This document shows positions 57,834 to 64,000 of a stretch of DNA of 64,000 nucleotides, in pieces. The stretch is from Corynebacterium auris (lineage in GTDB: Bacteria; Actinomycetota; Actinomycetes; Mycobacteriales; Mycobacteriaceae), in the NCBI RefSeq assembly GCF_030408575.1, contig NZ_CP047047.1, forward strand, positions 2,039,275 through 2,103,274, written 5' to 3'. The notes beneath the pieces were generated by a model. The model was not told where the DNA came from. It did no database searches and was given only the letters and a program-made list of their open reading frames with translations. The position numbers were made by a program, and so were the translations under genes. The stretch's first letter is position 1. Every line of letters starts with the position of its first letter.

Positions 57834-57936
57834 GCTGGAAACCTCCGATGTGCGGGTTGACGTACGCCCCCAGTATGCCTATTTTGTCCGGCCGGTGCAG
57901 TCGCGATCTCGGCCGGCCTCCAGGTGAAGAAACAAA

Positions 57937-57981
57937 GGGTAAGAATCCATCCCGGTGCCGCCTCGAGGCGGATTCTTGCCC
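57937..57981 (-). terminator. Terminator of the GH76 gene
   Basis: gggtaagaatcc and ggattcttgccc form a long stem with one mismatch, with a second small hairpin in the loop. It starts 1 bp after the GH76 stop and is followed on the minus strand by tttgtttctt. Confidence 0.8.
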
Positions 57982-57982
57982 T

Positions 57983-59209
57983 TTAGTTCTTACCCGCAGT
58001 GTTGGCCGCCACCCGCGCCGCAGCCTCGAGCAACATCCAGCCGGACAGCTGCACGGACAGGTCGCGCTCGTCGATACGCAGCAGGCCCACGGCCTGGCTT
58101 AGCGACGACGGACCCAAGCCGTAGTTGTGCGGCAGCCGCGCGTCCTCCGTCCAATCCGAGGGGAAGACAGGCAGGCCGTCCACCTCCAGCCGGTGCCCCC
58201 ACAGCGACTCGGCCGACGCCATGACCAGGCGCGCCGCGAGCTTCTTCGTGGCCACACTTTCCGGGCTGTCCTCCGGCATGCGCACCGCCACGTCCGCGAG
58301 GTAGCGCGCCAGGATGCCGTGGAACAGCCCACCATCGCCGTCGCGCGTCTCGTGCTCCGGGCGGGTGATCACCCCGCGGGGTGTAGCCATGTGCCGGGCA
58401 ATCGCCCGCACCAGAGCACGGATGTGGGTGATGTAGAACACCGAGGCGTCGGCGCGCTCCGAGTGGTCGAAGGAGTCGATCGGCTCGTCGTCGGCAAGCC
58501 CGACGTCGCGGCGCAGCGCCAAGGCGATCTCCAAACTCGCGCCGAGCACGGTGCCCTGGTTATAGGTGTAAATCTTGTCCACCACCTCCGGGCCGTTCAT
58601 GCGCATGCGGATGCCGTCCTGGACCAGGCCGTTGTCCGCCATCAGGTTGTCGAAGATCCAGTCCGTCATCTCGCGGGCCTTATCCAGCCTGCCCGTCCGC
58701 GCGAACAGGATCGCCGCCGGGCCGTTCGAGGGCATGTTGTAAAAGGTCTCGTTGCGGCGCCACGGCAGCACGCCGGTGGTCGGGTCGATTCCCGCGAGGA
58801 TGTCGAACTCCAGCGCGGTGAGCTGTTTCGGGCGGCTGAATCCCTCCAGCGCGAGCGCGCGGTTCCAGGCGAGCGCCAGCCACGCTTTGTCGTCGTAGTA
58901 GCGATTCGACGTCGGCTTGCCCGCGCTACGTGTGACCACCCCGCGCAAGGTGTGGCTAATGCGCTTGCGGCGCAGCTTGGTGGAGCGGCGCTCGGCGGCG
59001 TCGATAAGGCAATCGATGTAGTGCGCCTGCCACCAGAAGTGCCAGTGCAGGAAGGTGGACTCGCGCCAACCCGGGGGCCAGGCCACCGCCGCGAGGTTCG
59101 TGCGCGGCAGCCCCCACAGGCGGGTTGCGTGGCGTTCCTGGATGGCGGATTCCGCCAGATCCGCGCGGTGTGCCCAGGTGTCCACCACGGAATCCTCCTC
59201 TGTCCTCAT
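57983..59209 (-). CDS. Glycoside hydrolase family 76 protein (alpha-1,6-mannanase-like)
   Basis: 408 aa, (alpha/alpha)6-barrel fold inferred from family. The GH76 catalytic pair is the two aspartates in NRYYDDKAWLALAW. TYNQGTVLGASLEIA is another conserved block. There is no signal peptide, so it acts in the cytosol or is exported by another route. A role on the mannan core of lipomannan/lipoarabinomannan is plausible in this genus but not shown. Start 59209 was chosen over the adjacent ATG 59212 because TATCAC (59217-59222) lies 7 nt from it. Confidence 0.88.
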   Translation of the reverse strand: MRTEEDSVVDTWAHRADLAESAIQERHATRLWGLPRTNLAAVAWPPGWRESTFLHWHFWWQAHYIDCLIDAAERRSTKLRRKRISHTLRGVVTRSAGKPTSNRYYDDKAWLALAWNRALALEGFSRPKQLTALEFDILAGIDPTTGVLPWRRNETFYNMPSNGPAAILFARTGRLDKAREMTDWIFDNLMADNGLVQDGIRMRMNGPEVVDKIYTYNQGTVLGASLEIALALRRDVGLADDEPIDSFDHSERADASVFYITHIRALVRAIARHMATPRGVITRPEHETRDGDGGLFHGILARYLADVAVRMPEDSPESVATKKLAARLVMASAESLWGHRLEVDGLPVFPSDWTEDARLPHNYGLGPSSLSQAVGLLRIDERDLSVQLSGWMLLEAAARVAANTAGKN

Positions 59210-59249
59210 CATGCTCGTGATACGCCTGCTCCTCCGTATATTGCCAGAC

Positions 59250-59912
59250 CTACCAGGATTGTTTCAGGTCCGCGTGCTGGCGCACCCACGCGTGCATGGC
59301 AATGCCCGCCGCCACGCCCGCGTTGATCGAACGGGTCGAGCCAAACTGGGCAATCGAGCACGTCATCGCCGCCTGATCTCGCGTCTCCCCCGTGATACCG
59401 GGGCCCTCCTGGCCGAAGACGAGCACGCAGCGCTCCGGCAGCACCGCCGTTTCGAGCGGCACCGAACCCGGGGTGTTGTCGATGGCCACCACGGCCAGAC
59501 CGGCCTGATCCGCCCAGCGCATAAGCTCGCCCACGGACTCGTGGTGCCGGATGTGCTGGTAGCGGTCCGTGACCATCGCGCCGCGCCGGTTCCAGCGCCG
59601 CCGCCCCACGATGTGCACCGCCCGCGCCAAAAAGGCGTTGGCCGTGCGGACCACGGTGCCGATGTTCATGTCGTTTTCGAAGTTCTCGATGGCCACGTGG
59701 AATGGGTGACGCTTCGCGTCCAAATCGGCGTTGATCGCCTCGAGCGACCAGTAGCGGTACGCATCCACGACGTTGCGGCGATCCCCGCGCGCCAAAAGAT
59801 CCGGATCGTAGCGCGGGTCTGTCGGCCACTCCCCCTCCCAGGGCCCCACGCCGTGGCGCCCCTCGGCCCACTCGGTGGGCCCCTTCGCGCCACTACTCCA
59901 GTCCAAGGTCAC
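59250..59912 (-). CDS. SpoU/TrmH-family RNA 2'-O-methyltransferase
   Basis: SPOUT methyltransferase. Motif 1 is ENFENDMNIGTVVRTANAF, motif 2 VLVFGQEGPGI, motif 3 STRSINAGVAAGIAMHAW. An N-terminal extension of about 75 residues is rich in Trp/Gly. The target RNA (tRNA or rRNA ribose) is unknown. The start is uncertain: GTG 59912 overlaps the end of pyrE by 20 bp and suggests coupling, while the frame is open 14 codons further. It follows pyrE. Confidence 0.88.
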   Translation of the reverse strand: MTLDWSSGAKGPTEWAEGRHGVGPWEGEWPTDPRYDPDLLARGDRRNVVDAYRYWSLEAINADLDAKRHPFHVAIENFENDMNIGTVVRTANAFLARAVHIVGRRRWNRRGAMVTDRYQHIRHHESVGELMRWADQAGLAVVAIDNTPGSVPLETAVLPERCVLVFGQEGPGITGETRDQAAMTCSIAQFGSTRSINAGVAAGIAMHAWVRQHADLKQSW

Positions 59913-60441
59913 CGAGCCCGAGGAGGTAGCGGTACTCGAGCCCCTCCCCCTCAATCACCTTCTGCGCGCCGGTCGCCCGGTCAACGACCGTGGCCACCGC
60001 CACAACCTCCGCACCCTCCCCGAGGCAGGCCTCCACGGCCGTCAGCGGCGAGTTGCCCGTGGTGGTCGTGTCCTCCACCACCAGCACGCGGCGCCCAGCG
60101 ATGCCCGGGCCCTCAATCCGGCGCTGCATGCCGTGCTTCTTGGCTTCCTTGCGCACCACGAAGGCGTCTACCGGGCGACCCTCCGCGTGCATGAAGGCGG
60201 TGGCCACCGGGTCGGCGCCCAGGGTGAGCCCGCCGACTGCGTCGAAATCGAGGTCGGCGGTGAGCTCGCGCAGAAGCTGCCCGATCAGCCGCGCCGCCCT
60301 GTGGTGCAGCGTGGCCCGGCGCAGGTCCACGTAGTAATCGGCCTCCTTACCGGAGGACAGCGTCACCCTGCCGTGGACGACGGCGAGCTCCTTCACCAGC
60401 TCCGCCAGCTCGTCCTTCCTGGCCTCGTTCACAGTACCCAT
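59893..60441 (-). CDS. pyrE: Orotate phosphoribosyltransferase
   Basis: Joins orotate and PRPP to make OMP in pyrimidine synthesis; 182 aa. The PRPP-binding motif is RVLVVEDTTTTGNS. YYVDLRRATLHH, GGLTLGADPVATAF and FVVRKEAKKHG (catalytic Lys loop) are in place. ATG 60441 was chosen with AAGGTGG upstream; GTG two codons earlier is possible. Confidence 0.96.
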   Translation of the reverse strand: MGTVNEARKDELAELVKELAVVHGRVTLSSGKEADYYVDLRRATLHHRAARLIGQLLRELTADLDFDAVGGLTLGADPVATAFMHAEGRPVDAFVVRKEAKKHGMQRRIEGPGIAGRRVLVVEDTTTTGNSPLTAVEACLGEGAEVVAVATVVDRATGAQKVIEGEGLEYRYLLGLGDLGLE

Positions 60442-60481
60442 GTCCACCCACCTTAGTCGTGACCGCCTGCGAGATCACAGT

Positions 60482-61453
60482 TCAGTCACCGAAGATCGAG
60501 GGCGGTGTCCGGTCTCTTTTCACCCTCGTGAGATCCGGGCCGCGCTCACCGCGCTCGGCGCCGTCCGCGATCGCCTCCACCTCGTCTCCGCCGACCGCAC
60601 GGTGGTCCATCACCCCGCGCACCGCGCCGGTGGTCCTGGTGGGAAGCGCCAGCGGCTCCTCCGGCCGTTGCACCGGCGGGGCGTGCCCGACCGCTGCGAC
60701 GGGACCGCCGTCAGGCCGCGTCGGCTGCGCCATCTCACGCGTCGGGTACGGCGCGCGTATCTCCTCCCAGTCGCGCGGGGGTAAAACGCGCGCGGCGTCG
60801 GCGAGAAGCGCAAGCGGGGCGAGCATGTCGTCCAAAGTCTCCGGGTCCGCGTCCGGCGGCATTTGCGCGAGAACCCACTCGGACTCGCACCACACCGCCC
60901 CCACCGCGGCGGGGAGCAGCTCCAGCGCCGTGGTCACGCGCACGTCCAAGAAGCGACGGGCCGGGCCGGCCTCCGTGGCAAAAATGCGGAAGCCCTCCGC
61001 CTCGCCCACCTCGAGGAGGTCCTCGGACGAATCCGCCTGGAATCCCTCCCGGCGCAGGTCCACCACGACGTCGCTGACCTCCCCGGTGCGCATGGCCATG
61101 ACGGTGACCCCGCCCATGTCCACCACGAAGGTGTCGTGGCCGTACGACGTCCCCGAGGCCACGTTGACGGGCGGCGCACCGCCGGCTGCCGCGCCGCGCG
61201 ACCACTCCCCGTTGAGGTAGTCATCGCGCTTGGCGAAGTCGAAGCCGTGCTTGCTCGCCCACTCGCGCCTCCCGCGCCGCGCGGATCCCGGTAACGACAG
61301 CCCCGCGCGCCGGGGCTCAGCGTCGCGGCGGGGCTGAGGCCCGCCCCTGGGAGCCCCGCGCCTAGGTGTGTCGCGCCGGTTCGCGTCGACGAGCAGCAGC
61401 ACGAGCGCCGCGACGAGGGCAGCGGCGCCGAGGAAGATCAGTAGGTAGGCCAT
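60482..61453 (-). CDS. Conserved membrane-anchored hypothetical protein
   Basis: 323 aa. An N-terminal membrane helix (LLIFLGAAALVAALVLLLVDA) is followed by a basic, Pro/Arg-rich stretch and a soluble domain with WASKHGFDFAKRDDYLNGEW and VVVDLRREGFQADSSEDLL. No enzymatic motif is recognised. TACAGT (61462-61467) is 8 nt upstream of the ATG, suggesting a leaderless start. It lies 40 bp upstream of pyrE and may be transcribed with it. Confidence 0.7.
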   Translation of the reverse strand: MAYLLIFLGAAALVAALVLLLVDANRRDTPRRGAPRGGPQPRRDAEPRRAGLSLPGSARRGRREWASKHGFDFAKRDDYLNGEWSRGAAAGGAPPVNVASGTSYGHDTFVVDMGGVTVMAMRTGEVSDVVVDLRREGFQADSSEDLLEVGEAEGFRIFATEAGPARRFLDVRVTTALELLPAAVGAVWCESEWVLAQMPPDADPETLDDMLAPLALLADAARVLPPRDWEEIRAPYPTREMAQPTRPDGGPVAAVGHAPPVQRPEEPLALPTRTTGAVRGVMDHRAVGGDEVEAIADGAERGERGPDLTRVKRDRTPPSIFGD

Positions 61454-61483
61454 TACGGGTTACTGTAGCGCCCGCCCCCGACA

Positions 61484-62326
61484 TCACAGGTCGGTGGCCA
61501 CCGGGTTCGCGGCATCGCCCGCCCACTGCGACCAGCCGCCGACAAAGTGCGTGACCACAGGCAGCCCCGCGTGCGCGAGCGCCGCAAGCAGAAGCGCCGA
61601 GTGGTTGCCGGAACCGGAGTAAGCGATCACCTCGGACGGGTCGGAGTCCTCGGTCAGCCCCGCGGCCGCGGCGCGCTCGCGGATCTCGGCGGCGGGAATG
61701 ACGGTGCCCTCCTCCGCCGCGAAGAACTCAGTGGCGGGGAGGTTCACCGCGCCCGGGATGTGGCCGGCCTTCAGGTCGAGAAGCTCTCGGCGGCCGCTGT
61801 AGCGGCGCGCCCCGCGGGCGTCGATAAGCATGCCGTCGAATGCCTTGACCTGCTCGAGCGTTGCCACCGGGAGGCTGCCCGGGCGGGGCTCAAAATCGGC
61901 GAAGACGGAGAGGTTGCCGGGGCCCGCGACCGTTTCCAGGTTCGCGCCGTCCCAAGCCGCGAATCCGCCGTCGACGATAAAGACGTCCTCGACGTCGAGC
62001 CAGCGCAAAAGCCACCACGTGCGGGCGGCGAACAGGCCGTCGCCCGTGTCGTAAATGAAGGTGGGGCGCCCCTTCTCCACGCCCCAGCTTCGCGCGGCCT
62101 TGGCCAGCACATCCACGGGAGGCAGCGGGTTGCGCCCGACGCGGCGCCCGGGCAGTCCCGACAGCACCGCTGACGGATCGCAAAACTTCGCTGTGGGGAT
62201 GTGCTCGGACTGGAACTTCGACCACGCCTTGCCCTCTTCGGGCTCCCACAGCGCCGCAATGATCGCCTGGTTTTTGCCGGTGTTGATCCGCTCGCGCAGC
62301 TGCTCTGCCGGGACAAATACGCTCAT
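61484..62326 (-). CDS. Two-domain rhodanese (sulfurtransferase-like) with Ser replacing the catalytic Cys
   Basis: 280 aa with tandem rhodanese folds (WEPEEGKAWSKFQSEHIPTAKFCDP in the first, DARGARRYSGRRELLDLKAGHIPGAVNLP in the second). Thiosulfate and 3-mercaptopyruvate sulfurtransferases carry Cys in the CxSGxxxT/A active loop of domain two. Here the loop is AYSGSGNHSA, with Ser237 (codon TCC) at the Cys position. The only cysteine is in domain one (KFCDP). Sulfur transfer by the usual mechanism is therefore unlikely. TACACT (62334-62339) is 7 nt before ATG 62326. Confidence 0.88.
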   Translation of the reverse strand: MSVFVPAEQLRERINTGKNQAIIAALWEPEEGKAWSKFQSEHIPTAKFCDPSAVLSGLPGRRVGRNPLPPVDVLAKAARSWGVEKGRPTFIYDTGDGLFAARTWWLLRWLDVEDVFIVDGGFAAWDGANLETVAGPGNLSVFADFEPRPGSLPVATLEQVKAFDGMLIDARGARRYSGRRELLDLKAGHIPGAVNLPATEFFAAEEGTVIPAAEIRERAAAAGLTEDSDPSEVIAYSGSGNHSALLLAALAHAGLPVVTHFVGGWSQWAGDAANPVATDL

Positions 62327-62354
62327 GCGGCCCAGTGTAGGGGGTGCGCCGCCC

Positions 62355-62768
62355 CTACGCCGTGTATCCGGGAGCGAGCTCGATGACGCCTTCCTCAGCC
62401 AGGCCGCCGAGCCACTCGGTGATGCCTTCCCGCGGGCAATCGGCACCGATGCTCGCCGCGAGCATCCCGGCCGGGCCCAGCTCCACCCGGCAGCCGAAGG
62501 CGAGCAGCGTTTCCGCGATGTCGTTCGGGCGTTCCTCGTTCGGCAGGATCCGCACCGTCGACGCGCCGCCGCGCACCACCACGCGGTCGACGTGGAAGCG
62601 CCCGCCCACCGTGACGCACTCCACGATGTCCCCGAGCGCCAGCGTCGTATCGACGAACGGCACGCTGGCCACCACAAACTTGTTCTCCCCCACCTGGTGC
62701 GCCGCGAGCTGCTCGTTCTCGACGCCGGGCACGGCCACGCGGGTGATGATCGTCGTCGTAGGCTGCAT
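62355..62768 (-). CDS. DUF4265-like small protein
   Basis: 137 aa, cytosolic. LALGDIVECVTVGGRFHVDRVVVRGGASTVRIL matches the DUF4265 pattern. Family function is unknown. A TAAGGT box (62776-62781) lies 7 nt before the ATG. It is 28 bp upstream of the rhodanese-like gene, whose own -10 lies in the gap. Confidence 0.72.
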   Translation of the reverse strand: MQPTTTIITRVAVPGVENEQLAAHQVGENKFVVASVPFVDTTLALGDIVECVTVGGRFHVDRVVVRGGASTVRILPNEERPNDIAETLLAFGCRVELGPAGMLAASIGADCPREGITEWLGGLAEEGVIELAPGYTA

Positions 62769-62851
62769 GACTCGTACCTTAGCCTGTCGACGAGGGGAAT
62801 GAGTCAGGCGCGCACCCCTACATTCCGGGGCGCGCGCCCGAGGCGCACGCG

Positions 62852-63883
62852 CTAGTACGTGATGGACATGCGCCCGTCGATCTTGCCGGCTTCCATCCTT
62901 TCAAAAACATCGTTGACCTCATCGAGGCCACATGCGGTCACGTGAGGTTTCACCTCGCCGCGCGCGTAAAATCCCAGAGCCTCCGCCATATCTTGGCGCG
63001 TCCCCACCATTGAGCCGCGTAGCGTAATACCGCGCAGGACGGACTCGAAGATGGGTACGGAGAACTCCCCAGGAGGAAGCCCCACAAACACGATGGTCCC
63101 GTTCTTGCGGGCCATCCCGAGCGCCTGCTCAAAGGCCTGCGGGTGCACCGCCGTAATCAGCACTCCGTGGGAACCTCCCCCGGTGTACTCCTGGACCGCC
63201 TCTGCCGGGTCTTTCTCCCGCGCGTTGATCGTGTACTCCGCGCCGATCCGCTTCGCCAGTTCGAGCTTTTCGTCCGCGATGTCAACAGCGATCACGCGCA
63301 TTCCCATCGCACGGGCATACTGCACCGCCATGTGGCCGAGCCCGCCAACCCCCGAAATGACGACGGTTTGGCCCGGCTTCGTTTCTGTTACTTTCAGCGC
63401 CTTGTAAACGGTGACGCCGGCACACAAAATCGGGGCGACCTCGGCCGGGTCTGCACCGTCGGGAATCAGCGGAGAATAGCGGGTGTCCACCAACATGTAC
63501 TCGCCGAAAGAACCGTTCATGGTGTAGCCGCCGTACTCGGCCTCATCACAGTAGGTCTCTCGACCCGTGCGGCAGAACTCGCACGCCCCGCATGCAGACC
63601 AGAGCCACGCGTTCCCAACGATGTCACCCACCTTCACCGGGTGCTCACCTGGGCCGAGTTCCACGATTTCTCCGACTCCCTCGTGCCCGGGCACGAACGG
63701 CGGGGAGGGCTTGACCGGCCAGTCACCGTGCGCCGCGTGAAGGTCCGTGTGGCAGATGCCGGAGGCTTTCAACTTGACTAGCGCCTGAAACGGGCCGGGT
63801 TTCGGCAGGTCAATCTCCTTGACCTTGACCTGGGGCCCAAACTCTTCAACAACAGCTGCACGCATGGTGGTTGGGATGGACAT
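62852..63883 (-). CDS. adhA: Zinc-dependent alcohol dehydrogenase
   Basis: Medium-chain dehydrogenase, 343 aa. Catalytic zinc ligands are Cys in SGICHTDLH, His in GHEGVGEIV, and the cysteine in ILCAGVTVYK. The structural zinc cysteines are in CGACEFCRTGRETYC. The NAD site is ISGVGGLGHMAVQYA. It most resembles AdhP/AdhA ethanol dehydrogenases. AGGAGGAAGAC precedes the ATG. The upstream 117 bp are AT-rich (gtattaaaaaagtacaccactcaaaactaaaactggatacc on the minus strand, in part) and probably carry promoter and operators, but I could not fix the boxes. Confidence 0.95.
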   Translation of the reverse strand: MSIPTTMRAAVVEEFGPQVKVKEIDLPKPGPFQALVKLKASGICHTDLHAAHGDWPVKPSPPFVPGHEGVGEIVELGPGEHPVKVGDIVGNAWLWSACGACEFCRTGRETYCDEAEYGGYTMNGSFGEYMLVDTRYSPLIPDGADPAEVAPILCAGVTVYKALKVTETKPGQTVVISGVGGLGHMAVQYARAMGMRVIAVDIADEKLELAKRIGAEYTINAREKDPAEAVQEYTGGGSHGVLITAVHPQAFEQALGMARKNGTIVFVGLPPGEFSVPIFESVLRGITLRGSMVGTRQDMAEALGFYARGEVKPHVTACGLDEVNDVFERMEAGKIDGRMSITY

Positions 63884-64000
63884 GTCTTCCTCCTTAGATG
63901 GTCGCTCCTATCCCTTCACCACACGGTATCCAGTTTTAGTTTTGAGTGGTGTACTTTTTTAATACCGTTTTCAACAAGTATGCCCGCCACTTATGCAGTG

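Overview
The window is high-GC actinobacterial chromosome, and the gene content points to the genus Corynebacterium. Supporting features are the porH-porA pair beside groEL2 and a PPK2 gene, an SpaA-type pilus cluster with a class C sortase, the glnX-glnH-pknG operon, a YbdK-type ligase, a def/DUF3263 pair, GH76 and PRC-barrel/DUF2382 proteins. Many start codons lie exactly 7-8 nt downstream of a TANNNT box, the pattern of the leaderless mRNAs common in this group. The species cannot be fixed from the sequence.

Layout. 0-3.5 kb is an accessory scar: an IS21-type element (its IstB runs off the left edge) sits inside an IS256-type transposase gene, which itself sits at the end of a decayed AAA ATPase gene. 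Two unrecognised overlapping genes follow. 3.8-13.7 kb is a four-gene pilus operon on the minus strand: 1965-residue tip adhesin, shaft pilin, base pilin, pilus sortase, with a clear promoter at 13.65 kb. 13.7-19.1 kb carries a crotonase-fold protein without catalytic glutamates, polyphosphate kinase 2, the small mycomembrane porins PorA/PorH, a cytosolic alpha/beta hydrolase and groEL with two CIRCE operators. 19.4-21.9 kb has an M20 peptidase, an intergenic repeat array, and a small gene encoding only the regulatory domain of 2-isopropylmalate synthase behind a branched-chain-rich leader peptide. 22.1-28.6 kb is an Mrp cation/proton antiporter operon (mrpA-B fused, then C, D, E, F, G).

28.6-36.8 kb holds housekeeping genes (YbdK ligase, LytR_C protein, DUF3263, peptide deformylase, GNAT, exonuclease III, cardiolipin synthase, ABC exporter, NUDIX). 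36.8-41.7 kb is glnX-glnH-pknG, the glutamate-sensing branch that controls 2-oxoglutarate dehydrogenase through OdhI. 41.6-43.2 kb has a DUF559-like gene, two inverted perfect DnaA boxes and nine 72-bp repeats related to the array at 20.8 kb. 43.3-45.8 kb is pta-ackA. 46-50.6 kb is a large repeat-rich surface protein without LPXTG. 50.9-62.8 kb contains purT, purA, fba, GH76, trmH-like, pyrE, an inactive-looking rhodanese and small conserved genes. The window closes with a zinc alcohol dehydrogenase.

The most interesting items are the leader-peptide/stand-alone LeuA regulatory domain pair, the DnaA-box palindrome next to the 72-bp array and that array's relation to the 20.8-kb array, the 16-bp overlapping divergent leaderless promoters of def and DUF3263, and the nested insertion scar. 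No tRNA, rRNA or CRISPR array was seen.
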